A stretch of DNA of 64,000 bases from Cacajao melanocephalus (Eukaryota > Chordata > Mammalia > Primates > Pitheciidae), in contig CAUYLG010048108.1 of assembly GCA_963573385.1 (NCBI GenBank), forward strand, positions 1 to 64,000, given 5' to 3'. Shown in pieces: positions 1 to 11,114 of the stretch (position 1 is the first letter of the stretch; the number at the start of each line of letters is the position of its first letter). The position numbers and the translations under genes were made by a program. Below the pieces are notes generated by a model. That model was not told the origin of the DNA and searched no databases. It worked only from the letters and a program-made list of their open reading frames with translations.

Positions 1-45
1 TAACGATCCTAAATATATACGCACCCAATACAGGAACACTGAGAA
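1..45 (+). repeat. L1 ORF2 fragment at window edge
   Basis: The first ~45 bases match the L1 ORF2 endonuclease-region phrase 'atcctaaatatat..gcacccaatacagga'. The copy continues beyond the left edge. It sits in the ADAMTS16 intron, antisense to the gene. Confidence 0.7.
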
Positions 46-237
46 CAATTTTAATTCAAATAGCCTAGCTACCACATCCAGTCAAAGCAAGGGGCTCGCG
101 AAGCAACAAGCTAGCTGAGGCAGGAAGTGAGGCAGTGGAAGGAGGGCCTGCTGTTTTCACTGTTGCCTCAAGCTCCTTCTCTAAGAAGCCCCAGTTACAA
201 TCTTCTTTGCCCAAGGCTTGTTGAGAGCTCTACTCAC

Positions 238-361
238 GGTTGGTGTGGTGGTGCTTGGTGTAGAGACCCCTGTGAATCGTGCAGGCTGAGTTATTCCCCT
301 TACACACCCCACAGATGTCTTCAACAGCATCAGATCCAAGGACATTGTCACATCCAACTCT
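238..361 (-). CDS. ADAMTS16: ADAMTS16 exon: end of cysteine-rich domain and start of spacer
   Basis: This 124-bp internal exon of a secreted, zinc-dependent ADAMTS metalloprotease is read on the minus strand. It gives 41 codons plus one base with no stop, and begins RVGCDNVLGSDAVED. The next part contains CGVC and NNSACTIHRGLYTKHHHTN, the cysteine-rich-to-spacer junction of the ADAMTS16/18 subgroup. The wording fits ADAMTS16 better than ADAMTS18, which I recall as diverging after the NNSAC position. The acceptor reads ctccag|AGA and the donor C|gtgagt. The exon starts on a codon boundary, matching the 2316-2446 exon, and ends after codon position 1, so the following exon (outside the window) must supply the next two bases. 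Four cysteines are visible. This region positions substrate and matrix contacts rather than catalysis. Identity is by remembered family sequence; the exon structure is read directly. Confidence 0.9.
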
Positions 362-1629
362 CTGGAGTGCCCACAAGGTCACATGTCATGGAAGAAAGGA
401 CAACACAGCAATAATGTCACCAATCTCATACAAGAAACCTCCTCCCCACTACAGTTGAAAATTTCACCAACATAGGGTAGTTAACAAATATTTATTGGAT
501 ACCCAATATGTGCACAGTGGGACTGCAGTGTTACCCTTCAAAAATGTAGGAAGCTTTTAAAATGCGAAATGTAACCTGCCCTTTTTAGTACTGTCACACA
601 AGTGGACCTAAATTAAACCTGCAGGTTGTCACGTTGGAGCCATGGGTGAATTTCAGACTGCCCTAAAGGGCTTCGTACAATGACAACCAATGTGTCTAAG
701 CAAGATTCTATCAAAATATGCCATTGTGGGTTTTAATTGTCCTATGCAATGCAGAGAAGGAGCAGGTGACACACAGAAATTCTCCTCAGTAGTAATTATT
801 TAAAGGGCATGTTTATTCACTTGCTTAGAATTTTAGGAGCTCTTTAAAATTTCTGTACTTTCTAACAAAGAGAATAGGCTCTATATGTCAGAAAACATCC
901 ATTTGGAAGCAAAATAACTACAACTTTTGGCTTGAAATCCATGGAGCTAGATGTATTTCAGAATCTAGAGTGTTTTTTAGTTTTAGAAAGGTAATAGATA
1001 TTATGTGTGTAATGCATATGAGAATCCTATAAGGGCCTAGGGTGGCAGCCCATGATCAACACATTGTTTCTATAGGAAAACCCTACATATTTACAGGAAG
1101 TGAGACAAATAAAACCAATCAGTAGTCTCACATCAGTTCAGGGCAGGCTTTGCCACCAAACAAATTCGGGTCCCCCCAAATTTTCACAGTTTTTTGGATT
1201 TCAGAGTTACAAATGAGGGATTACGATACTATATCATTAAGAATACCTAAATACAATAAAATAGTGAACACATCAATTAACAGTTACACAAAATTGAGGA
1301 CTGTACAGCTGAAAGAGATCATAATGGAATCATGTAGCCTAACCCTCATATATTAAAATTGATTACACTAATGATCTCAGTGGATGATTTGACTTTAACA
1401 TGGTCAATAATATAGGGGAAGTGAGAACTAGAAAAGATCATTTTGGACTCCATAGGATATGCAGATTGAATATCTTCTTCATTTGAAACCCCACTGTCTA
1501 CATGCGATGTGTTTGATCTGCTAACACCTTTGCTTGGTTTATAACAACATTTTTCCACCTCTTCCCTCTGCCGGTCAGGGTAAGGCTACCATCAGTCACT
1601 TATGTTCATTTAGCCGCTGACACTTCCCC
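362..1629. other. Unique intron sequence
   Basis: ADAMTS16 intron between the 238-361 and 2316-2446 exons. The phrase near 480-520 ('aacaaatatttattgg...ccaatatgtgcacag') resembles a short L2/MIR 3' end. I recognise nothing else here. Confidence 0.5.
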
Positions 1630-1749
1630 AGCTTGTCTCTTGCATCCCTGTCCACCCACCCTCCTCAGCGAAAGTGTACCTGCTGTATGTTGCTGAGGCC
1701 CCTCCTGGAGCTGCAAAGTGACCCAGGCTCTCTCACCTGTCCCTGCTTC

Positions 1750-2305
1750 ACTGATTCGCCACACTACTGCCTACAAACTGCTACCAAATCCTGTGATTCC
1801 ACTGTTCCCAGACTCAATGCCTGCTCTATCTACTTGGACACAGGATAAAAGTCCCAACCATTCAGACAGCCTTGGAGAGGGCCTTAGAAATCTTCTCACC
1901 TCATCCCTTCCCATAGCATCCCCTCAGACCCCACTTTCCCTCTGGGCATTCTGATGACTGAATGGGCTGCTAGAAGCCCATGCATCTGGCACCACCACGT
2001 CCCTGACATTCCTCTTCCAACTCACCCTTTCAGATCTAGCTTGGATGTGGATGCTCCCTTCTCCTAGAAGCCCCACAAATGTCCCAGACCCACATCTAAG
2101 ACAGAGTGGGCCCCTCCCTCTCCTCATGCTGTGCACACACTTCCACTGCAGCAAAGCAGCGTGTCATCAACGTGTTCTGGCTTTCTCCCCACTAGGATAT
2201 GACTTAGAGGGAAAGGCTTGTCTTATATGTCCGGTCTTTCTAGCCTCTACAGGATGCCTGACACAAAGCAGACTGTCTGGAATCATTTGTTGAATGAATG
2301 AAGGA
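1750..2305 (+). repeat. L2 LINE 3' portion
   Basis: Phrases such as 'aggataaaagtcccaacc', 'ccccactaggatatgactta' and the terminal 'catttgttgaatgaatga' follow the 3' end of L2. It is old and gapped, and its end lies about 10 bp from the splice donor of the 2316-2446 exon. Confidence 0.7.
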
Positions 2306-2315
2306 TCATGATTAC

Positions 2316-2446
2316 CTCACATATCCCATCTATACAAACATTACGGCTATCCTCCGAGCATGGAGTCCCATCTTTGACTTTATTTGACAAAGAAAAGAAG
2401 AAATCAAATCCTTCTGCGATACAGTAGAGTTTGCATAAGTCCTGAT
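2316..2446 (-). CDS. ADAMTS16: ADAMTS16 exon: cysteine-rich domain
   Basis: This 131-bp exon on the minus strand holds two bases that complete a split Asp codon, then 43 full codons ending in Glu. The peptide includes DQDLCKLYCIAEGFDFFFSL, then a DGTPCSED segment and ends VCIDGICE, the conserved cysteine-rich domain after the first thrombospondin repeat. Five cysteines are present. The acceptor is a good polypyrimidine tract ending ttttaag|AT, and the donor is GAG|gtaatc. The phase joins exactly to the upstream exon at 4196-4368, which ends with a single G, and to the downstream exon at 238-361, which starts on a codon. The L2 fragment at 1750-2305 ends only about 10 bp beyond the donor. The domain contributes to secretion-competent folding and matrix binding in the ADAMTS family. 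Confidence 0.93.
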
Positions 2447-2604
2447 CTTAAAAAGAAATACACACACAAACACAAATAAGAAAGATACTTAAGCTCTGAT
2501 CATTTTTGCTCTGAATTTTAGATAGACTTTCTTTCTTCCCCCATAATATAACTCCCACACAATAATACATTGCAATGGCACTTTTAATGGTTGCCTCATT
2601 ATGT

Positions 2605-2727
2605 TTTCTTTAATTTTTTTTATTGCTTCACTATTAAATTTTACTGTACAGTGTCCTTTAAGTTCTTTGATTTTTATACAGTGTTTGGCACATAGTAGGC
2701 ATTCAATAAATATTGGTTGGCTACAAC
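2605..2727 (+). repeat. L2 3' end
   Basis: 'gtttggcacatagtaggc' followed by 'attcaataaatattggttg' is the conserved tail shared by L2 and MIR. The preceding 'ctattaaattttactgtaca' fits L2. Confidence 0.65.
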
Positions 2728-4195
2728 ATTAATGCTTTACTATTTCACTAGCATAATTAGCTACTATCTTGTAGAAATGCAAAAAAAGTCACTACCATTT
2801 TGTAGTAATACACAAAATTCTTACAGATAAAATGTAATAAAATAATTAAAAATCACTGAATTTCTTAATTCATTTGGTGAAAAACATTAAAAAATTAAAC
2901 TAATAAAAGAAATAACTTAGATGAAATCTCTTGAGAACAATGTTTTCTACAAATATAATAAATTGTTTTAAAATATTGGTACCTAGAGAAACAGGAAGTT
3001 CACTTCCTTCCTAGATAATCCATTTCAAGGTTTTTTGGTTTATATTTAATATGAACTTTTATTGAAACCATTTTCCCCCTTTTGTTCTCTTCTGGGTAAA
3101 ACTGGGACAATTAATGATGAAAACGTGGTCTGTCTTAGAAATTTCCATAGGCCTGAGACTCATCTACAGATATTTTCCTTATCATTCAAGATAAGAGGCC
3201 CAACTGACTCATTCTATGAATCACATTTATTGTGTGTTCCATGATTAATGAGATTATTCACTGAAGATTGGCAGTCAGGAGTAATACACACACATTTTTG
3301 GACCACAATTTCAAAGTTCATTCTCCCTTTCTCTCCTGCCTAGCAGCCTGTAGCACACTGGCTTCATTTGTACAGGTTTAGGAGTAAAGGGACAACCAAA
3401 CACGCTTTGGGGCAATTGTTTGTAATTTCCTTTCAGAATTTTCTACCTTCATGAACCTGACACTGTGAAAACATTGTATACATTGAGATGATGAAAGTGA
3501 ATGTCACATGGGGCAACCCACTTAAGTATGTCCAAAGGGCTTCTGCCATTTTCCTGGGCAATATTCCCAGTTTCAAGGAATGAGATGATTAGGTGTTCTT
3601 TGAATTTCTCCTTAAGTATGCCACTTGAGCTACTGACCTTAAGTTATTTTAATCATGGAAACAACACTTATTTCTTTCCCACTGGGGAGTAAAATCTTAT
3701 ACACGCCACCAATAAACTTCTTGGTTAATAGTTATAGATCAAGACTTTCTGAACATAGTATACTTCAAAATTATGAAATTTTCCAAAATATATGGAGATT
3801 TCTCTTTCATTCTTTGACAACTATAAGTATTCAAGGGGTAACTTGCTTATAGCAACATCACCATCAACTACTGTCATTCTTAATCCAAAAAATACTCAGT
3901 TTCCATACAGCATCTACTTTGTATTTTTATCACTGCTTTGATGAGTTTCACTGTATTATGCACACGCTTTCTATCTGGTGTGTTGATTTCTGACCTCACA
4001 GCTGGTCAAGTTTAGATAAGAAGTCATGACAGTGGGATTGGCAAAATAAAACTAAAGCCCAGAAGAGAATATGCAACCCTGACCTCCCAGAGCAGCATCT
4101 GGTTTACTTGTGCACCGCACTCTCAATCCTGTCCTTCTTTAAAAGTAAAGGTAGCAAAGCATGAGGCTACCACACAAAAGCAGCTTGCGATTTAC
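2728..4195. other. Unique intron sequence
   Basis: Intron between the 2316-2446 and 4196-4368 exons, downstream of a short L2 tail. It is AT-rich and I see no recognisable element. Confidence 0.5.
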
Positions 4196-4368
4196 CTTCT
4201 ACTTGAGTGTAAGGCTTCCACTTGTAGTGCCGCCCTCGGAATCGTCTGCTGTTGTGCTCAGCGCACTGCGCGGAGCGGAAGTCAACACTGCCTTGGGGAC
4301 ATTTCTGACTGTTGCAGAGCTTCAGAGTGCGAGCGGAGCCCTCGCAAAACTTGCCTCCATGCGATGGC
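4196..4368 (-). CDS. ADAMTS16: ADAMTS16 exon: end of first TSP1 repeat into cysteine-rich domain
   Basis: This 173-bp exon on the minus strand completes a split codon with one G, carries 57 full codons without a stop, and ends with one G of the next codon. The translation runs from PSHGGKFCEGS through LKLCNSQKCP, the last cysteines of a central TSP type-1 repeat. It then passes FRSAQCAEHNSRRFRGRHYK and WKPYTQVE, the start of the ADAMTS cysteine-rich domain. The acceptor is attccag|GCC and the donor GAAG|gtaaat. It is noticeably richer in G+C than its surroundings. It is the most upstream ADAMTS16 exon found here. The expected preceding exon, with the CSRTCGGG part of the repeat, is not recognisable in the remaining 59.6 kb, so a very long intron follows. 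Confidence 0.93.
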
Positions 4369-4479
4369 CTGGAATGTGGATTTTGAAGTTAGAATTTTCA
4401 TATTTTAGGAGCTACTCAGACCTTCTTTGATATTTGGCTGATGGAAGAGATGAAGCTAAGAGTGTCAGAGTGGGTGATT

Positions 4480-4985
4480 AGGAAAAGTGGATTTCTAAGT
4501 GGCCAAGAACACATTCTTGCACATGAATGGTAAGGTCGTGCTCCTTTTTCTGTTGAGCGAATCCTTCCCAAGAGTGGCGGGGCAGGCCGGCCTGTGCTTG
4601 CTCCTCTCTGGGCCCAGCGCCTCGGCAGGAGTGAGCAGGGTGGGCGTGGTGGGCACGGTGGGCAGGGCTGTGATCATCTTGCTCAGTGAGGGTCTGACTG
4701 AGGAGGACCGCGGTTTCCCAGGATGCCACACTTGAGAGAATGTGGAACCGAGTGAAGTTCAATGACTTTGCTTTCCAGACCAAAATTGCTTTCCATTACC
4801 AGTCTTCTGCTGAAGGCCAGGACCCACCCAAAGACCAAGACTAAAGAACCAGTCACCTCTGCTGGTTGGCACTGACAGCTCACCCTGCACATGCAAAAAA
4901 AAGAGAATTTGCATGTACACACTTGTAAGGTGCAGGGAGCCCAAGGGTTACGGTGGAGATGGGGGATTTTAAGGGAGCTCACGCT
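4480..4985. other. GC-rich intronic block with short GTGGGC-type repeats
   Basis: About 110 bp upstream of the 4196-4368 exon (gene sense), this block is much richer in G+C than its surroundings. It contains a small imperfect run of 'gtgggc' units near 4640-4670. Open frames of 78-101 codons occur on both strands, as expected of stop-poor GC-rich DNA. No ADAMTS domain or known repeat is recognised. Confidence 0.5.
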
Positions 4986-5047
4986 TCAAAGATAGGACTG
5001 AAATAACAAGCCAAGTGACACATCTTAAACAAGCTTAGGGGCAAAGG

Positions 5048-5734
5048 GAGATATAAAAAACACCAGTCAGAATGGCCACTATTAAAAGGTTAAAAGATAA
5101 CAACTGCTGGCGAGGTTATGGAGAGAATGGACACTTATATGCTCTGGTAGGAGTGTAAGTTAGTTCAACCATTGTGGAAGACAGTGTGGCAGTTCCTCAA
5201 AGACCTACAAACAGAAATACCGTTTTACCTAGCAATCCTATTACTGAGTATATATCTGAAGGAATATAAATCATTTTGCCAAAAAGACATGTGCACATGA
5301 ATGTTCACTGCAGCACCATTCACAATAGCAAAGACATGGAATCAACCTAAATGCCCATCAATGGTAGACCAGATAATAAAAATGTGGGACATATACACCA
5401 CGGAATACTATGCAGCTGTAAAAATGAAAGAGGTCATGTTGTTTGCAGGAATATGGATGGAGTCTAGCAATCATTATCCTTAACAAACTAACACAGGGAC
5501 AGAAAACCAAATCTGCATGTTCACACTTATAAGTGAGAGCCAAATGATGAGAACACATGGACACATAAAGGGAACAACACACACTGGGGCCTGTTGGAGG
5601 GTGGACGGTGGGAGGAAGGAGAGGACTATAAAAAATAACTAATGAATACTACACTTAATACCAGGGTGATGAAATAATCTGTATAACACACACCCATGAC
5701 ACAAGTGTACCTATGTAACAAACCTGTACTATAC
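5048..5734 (+). repeat. L1 3' end (ORF2 C-terminus and 3' UTR)
   Basis: Runs from 'accagtcagaatggc' through 'atactatgcagct' and 'ggggcctgttggagggtgg' to 'ctatgtaacaaacctg', in the order of a young (L1PA-like) L1 3' end. It is 5'-truncated, and its last bases and poly(A) are missing where the LTR at 5735 begins. Several substitutions break the coding frame. Confidence 0.9.
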
Positions 5735-5929
5735 TGTGGGGATCGCTCCCGTTCGTGGTACTTAGCTGTACCACGGCCATTTTGAGCTTGAGCCCATACA
5801 CGTTTCACCTCTCCCCTGGAGGCTGTTGAGCTGAGGGAAAGGGTGAAGTGTTGATGCATGACTTCTGCAGAATATTCTGGCTACTGACACAAAGAACAGG
5901 ACGTGCCATGGCGGTTTCATGAGTCATTG

Positions 5930-6107
5930 AGCGGGCCTGATATGGTGTGTTTCTTAATCCCTGTTTCTGTAAACGTTTTATGGCTCTGTTTACCTCAAGC
6001 GGGCCTGATATGGTAATCCCTGTTTCTGTAAACGTTTTATGGCTCTGTTTACCCCAAGCGGGCCTGATATGGTGTGTTTCTTAATTCCTGTTTCTGTAAA
6101 CGTTTTG
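5930..6107 (+). repeat. Tandem repeat inside the LTR (about 2.7 copies)
   Basis: Copies begin 'agcgggcctgatatgg' at 5930, 5998 and 6057. The first is 68 bp. The second is 59 bp and lacks the 9 bases carrying 'tgtgtttct'. The third is partial. Each carries 'ccctgtttctgtaaacgttt' or a close variant. Confidence 0.9.
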
Positions 6108-6168
6108 TTCCCATATTCCCGTATTTACTGTTTAATGTAACTTGCGTCATCAACGAAGAACTAAAAGG

Positions 6169-6197
6169 TATATAATCAGACTTACACACACAATAAA
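6169..6197 (+). promoter_or_regulatory. LTR TATA-like box and polyadenylation signal
   Basis: 'tatataat' at 6169-6176 and 'aataaa' at 6192-6197 have the usual LTR layout of a promoter box followed closely by a poly(A) signal. Transcription from it would run antisense to ADAMTS16. Confidence 0.6.
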
Positions 6198-6739
6198 CTT
6201 GCTATTCTGGCATGCTACTGGCATCACCTGAGTAGTCCTCCAGACCCCACTGTCTGTCTGTCTTTTCTTCCATGCACTCTCTCCTCCAGGTTGTGAACAT
6301 CTCCGAGTTGGGGTGAGGCCTCCCGCAGGCCGGGAGCCTCCTGGCAGACGTGCCGGTCCCCCACAATTTGGAAAGGTTTTCTAAAATGCTTCCTTAATCA
6401 TTTGGATCTATATAGCTATTAATCACTTTACCTCTCCTTCTCATGCAAACTTTTTTTTTAAAAAAAGAGTAGTGTACATTACTAGTATTAAAAATTTACC
6501 TCTTAACCCAATTCAAAATGCAATCCACTAGAATCTGAATTCTCCCTCCAATCTTCTTGTTATAGTAACAATGATTTAATTTCTAAACAATTTAATTTCT
6601 CAATCCAGTTGGTGTTGTGCAGCCCATATCTAACTGGACTTCGTATTTATGACAGTGTTGAATTTTCATTAGCTGCTGAAACAATTATTTTGGCTTGCAG
6701 AACACTGAACTTATATGACTATTTTATCAACTTTTTAAT

Positions 6740-7617
6740 CCTTTCTTTTGTGATTTCGTCTTCTTTAATCTACCCTCTGGACATCAGCCTCCCCAGAGTT
6801 CCATACTCAGGCCTCTGTTTCTATCACTTTATATTCTCCGTCGAAAAGGCCTCATATACTTTCATGGATTTAACTCTACCAACATGTTGAGAATTTACAA
6901 ATAAAATATTCAGCTAGTTTTCTTCTCCAACCTTTATATTCTTACCCAACTGCTTACTGGATATTTCAATTGGGAAGCACATAAGCATCTAATAAACTAT
7001 CTAAACTCAGCATATATTCAATCCTCAGTTCATTGTCTTTCCCATCAAATCTCTTTTCTTCTCCTAATTCCTCAAATTCATTTAATTGACGAGATCGACC
7101 AGTGTTACCTTCTAAACGAGTGGCATCTTTCTTCTATTTCCTGTGTGTTGCTTTGTTATTTCAGGACGTGTTCATTGAATCCAAACTTTTAACACGTCCC
7201 ACAAAGCTTTCCATCATATGGCTCTCACTCATATCCAGCTTCATCTTTTGCAGTGCTTTTTCCGCTCCTGTGATCAGCAATTGTATTTCACTTTGCTGAA
7301 CATGCAAGCCATTCCTAAGCTTCATCTCTATTCACATGCTTTACTCTGCTCCATCTATTCATCTCCCCTCCACTTAGACAGCTATTTTGTCTCTTTTAAT
7401 ATTTGATTTATCAACTGTGTAAGATCTTTTTTAAGCCATATCTGGGATTATGTAACTCTTCTGTACATTTTTTGTATATATATGTCTATCCATTTGATTA
7501 TCTGTCTGCTCCAATATAATAGAAACAAAACTGTGTCTTATTTGTCTTGATATTATCAATACTCATAACTCATAAGACATGGTAAGGACTCAATAACGTT
7601 TTGTTGTTGAATGAATA
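6740..7617 (+). repeat. Long L2 LINE 3' portion
   Basis: The order of L2 phrases is kept: 'ccaactgcttactggatatt', 'cacataagcatctaataaac', a pyrimidine-rich middle, 'ctgctccaatataatagaaa', and the end 'actcaataacg...ttgttgaatgaat'. It may begin somewhat before 6740. Confidence 0.7.
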
Positions 7618-10203
7618 TAAGGGATGAATGCATAAATATGGAAAATATAATTGTTTCAATAATTTTTATTTTGATCTTCATTCTTCCTGATGGAGACAGT
7701 TACAATCATTTCTAGGTAGACTGAATAAATTCAAATTAAGTTTAATCAATTAAAGGTTTTCTGCTCTTCCTCTTTCACTCTGAAGTGACCACTAGTTGCA
7801 AGGATTTACATAGATTTATGGGCCTACAGTCTTGAGATGGCAAGTGGTGTCCATTTGGTCCCTGGCCAATACTACCAATTTAAAATAGCATCCACTGATA
7901 TGTACACTATCTTGCCTGATTATACTCCTATGTGGGAATGCAATAAACTGTCCCTATGTCCATGTGTCCACATGTCCTTTCTCTGACTTAAACTTGATAC
8001 ACATTTTTGCCTGCCAGCCCACTTGGTGGATCCTTTAAAGACATAGAAAACTTACATGCTCTTCCGTGGAAATCTGGGATAGTGAGAGACTGCTCCAAAT
8101 CCCTTCTGCCTGGACACTATAACATGATTTTTAATCTACTGCTTTCTATCAGACAAATGAGCACAAGTCCATTACCCACAAATGGACTCTGTCTAAGAAC
8201 CAAGGACACAAGACTCCTTCTCAAAGACCCAAATCAACATCTGTTTCACTTCTGCCTTATTCCAGGACAGTGGCTTTCAGATTTAAAAATCAAGAATGTA
8301 TCACCTTTCTTCTCTGCTTCCACACTAAGGATTTCTCCCATGGGCAACAAATTTTTCTTGCTAATTGTACAATTTGGAGAAGGTTAGTAACACAGTATAC
8401 AGAAAACATAGGAATTGGGTGAGGTTGAGAAACAATGGCACATCAACTAATAGTCAACAATAATATTACTATACACATGAGTAAATACAATTTTTAATCA
8501 ATCTCACATCAAAAATTAAGTAAATACAATCATTTTGTCTGCCTTATATTGGTTTCTTGCTATCAACTTTTAGTTTTCTTACACTCCTATTGCTACATGT
8601 TGTTTTCATACTCTTTGTATCTTCAACCACAGGAACTGCCCATGTTTATCTCTGCTAGTAGATTTGACCTATTTGTGTAGGATACTTTCCTGTTTTGATT
8701 CTTCAAATCTTAGCCTTAAGCTAGAAAAGCTCATATTTGCTTCATGAAAACTCAATTTTCTACATAACAATTATGTTTTGCAAGGTATTAAGCAGGATTT
8801 CAGACAACTAAAGTAGATTTTGTTTCAATGTAACAACTTTTCTAAACCTTCTCTTCTTTAAGGGGTATGTATAATTTTTATCTGTAAAATGAGATCTTAT
8901 ATTTTCACGTGCCTTAATCTCTAGAAACTAGTAAACAAAACTTCAGTGATTAATTGGGGCCATTAAATGACTACTCATTCAAATAAACACCTTTACATCT
9001 GTTTCATAAAATTGAGATTTTACTGTAGGCAAGTTGGTATATTGTTTCATTTGAAACAAAATTACATTGTATTGTGATCATTTTTAAATTGTAACAGTCT
9101 TAGATATTTTTTGAAAGTACAGTTTGCAAGGCTGTATAGATTTCTGTGTTGTGGGAGATAGTATAACATCTCATTTTTTATTAGTGAACATTTAGGCCTT
9201 TATAGGCATTAGCTAATTATTAATCATATTAGGATTAATGTTTCTTTATACACATTATTATCTAAGGTTTATTTTGTTCTGTTTATATTTTGCTTTTTAA
9301 TTATGATAGATGTTTGTGTGAATCAAAGAGAATAACAATTTGACACTTCTAAAACATATGCCTGCATGAAATATTCTTTAAAAATATTTTCTGTATTACA
9401 TTTAAATTAGATTAAACATCTTAGTATTAATGTAGAAGAAATGTAGAGGAAAGAATGAAAAACTGAATTACGATCAATTCCTGACTTCCTCCATCCTTGA
9501 TTAATCAAAAGGGATTCAGGCCATGAGAAATAATCTATGTTAAACCTATTAAATAAAAAGTGTTATGTGGAAAATTAACACCAAAGGAAACAGCAAACTA
9601 TGAAACTAATTGTAAGTATGGAAAATATTCTATTGATTATTAATGCTTAATAATACAAATGAGTTTTTAAAGTCTATAACTTAATATTAGAGAAAACCAA
9701 GTTTTAATTATAAACTAAAATTTACATATTTTTCTGCTTTCCTGTTTTTACTTCCAAAAAAGATATTTTTTAATCTCATAGCTTAGTAGAAACTGTTAAG
9801 TTTTTCAAAATACAGTGTATACATGAACTCTGTATATGTCGTTTGTTAATTCTGTAAAATAAGCCTTTCATGATTTGACGAATGCAGGGTATTTTCCCAG
9901 CAAAGTTAATGTAACAGCGCACCATCTGGTGTTGATAGTGTGGAAATGCAGACACACAGTCCAAAGGCCAATGAAACATAGTAACAGCATGGTGTTAAAT
10001 GTATTTCATCCATCACATTCATTCATATTCATATTTGTATTTGTATCAGTATTCTATCACACCAGAAAGGTAAGTGAAATAAATAAGAAAACATGAGTGC
10101 TTATGCTTTTGAATTCTAGCTACGAACTGTTTTTTAACAAATCAGGAAATTAAATCAGCTCATCCAACCCAAAAATCAAGATCACTTTTAAAAATCTATA
10201 AAA
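7618..10203. other. Unique AT-rich intron sequence
   Basis: I see no exon or recognisable repeat here. A 126-codon open frame at 8007-8387 has no recognised domain and is probably chance. Confidence 0.5.
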
Positions 10204-10501
10204 GGCCAGGCATGATGGCTTGCCACCTGTAATCCCAGCACTTTCTGAGGCTGAGGCGGGCAGATCACCCTAGGTCAGGCGTTCCAGACCAACTTGGTCA
10301 ATATAGTGAAACCTCCATCTCTACTAAACATACAAAATATTAGCTGGGTATGGTGAGACACACCTCTAATCCTAGCTGCTGGGGAAGCTGAGGCAGGAGA
10401 ATCGCTTGAACCCAAGAGATGGAGGTTGTGGTGAGTCGAGATCGTACCTTTGCACTCCAGTCTGGGCTACAGAGTGAGACTCTCAGTCTCAAAAAAAAAA
10501 A
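10204..10501 (+). repeat. Alu SINE (J/S type)
   Basis: Starts 'ggccaggcatgatggct', has the right monomer 'gcactccagtctgggctaca' and ends in an A-run. Many substitutions suggest an old copy. Confidence 0.95.
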
Positions 10502-10551
<50 letters not shown>

Positions 10552-10555
10552 GTAT
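10502..10555 (+). repeat. (CA)n microsatellite on the Alu tail
   Basis: About 22 CA units follow the Alu A-tail after a short TA stretch, a common origin for dinucleotide repeats. Likely length-polymorphic. Confidence 0.95.
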
Positions 10556-11114
10556 TCAAGTTTCCTATCTCTTAAAATGTACAAGTTAATGAAGGCTAAG
10601 TGTAGCCACAGGTACTTATTTATATGCACACCCAGAGAGGCACTTGCAATCCATGAGATTATGATGCCAGAAATCTTTAAAATTGGGCTACTTTAGAGTC
10701 TTATTTCTACTCTGAACAAATCTCTATTTGAACATCTGTCCTTATCACTCCTTTTATGAGTATCATGGATGGTAAGAGAAGGCATACAGATTAATTTCAG
10801 AAAAGGGTTCCTATTCCTTATTGAGTAGTTGGGGTAAATTGGAAGAAGAAATGTATAGTGGAAACACAGCTTGTTCATTTCTTAGCAGCCAAACTGTCGA
10901 TCATGCTGGTGAGGGAAACATACAGATTGGTACTCACTGGGTACACAGGTTTGTGTTCTGAGTTGATTGATGTATAGGCCAAGCTCCTTCCTACTTTTTG
11001 CTTCTCATTACCCAGAGACATTGGGTCTTCACTGTAAATGTCAGTTGCTTTTCTTCACGAAGTAGTAGTAACAGGCCTGGTAAACATGTAAAATTAATCT
11101 TCCAACTACCACTG

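Larger units (their letters stand above)
5735..6365 (+). mobile_element. Solo ERV LTR, class II (HERV-K/HML-like, possibly LTR3)
   Basis: This 631-bp unit starts TGTGGGG and ends CCCCCACA, the TG...CA ends of an LTR. It has a TATA-like box, an AATAAA about 16 bp later, and a GC-rich U5-like end. No internal proviral sequence follows. A 59-68 bp unit is tandemly repeated inside. No clear 6-bp target duplication is visible at the two edges, and the adjacent L1 lacks its tail, so the locus was probably rearranged. The family name is tentative. Confidence 0.75.

Noticed and set aside
127..414. Plus-strand open frame of 95 codons over the ADAMTS16 exon
   Set aside because: It is the antisense shadow of the minus-strand exon and its flanks; no domain is recognised.
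4478..4982. Overlapping minus- and plus-strand open frames of 61-101 codons
   Set aside because: GC-rich DNA has few stops. The peptides lack ADAMTS motifs and no matching splice phase with the 4196-4368 exon was seen.
8007..8387. 126-codon open frame as a possible gene
   Set aside because: No promoter, splice or domain evidence; composition like the surrounding intron.
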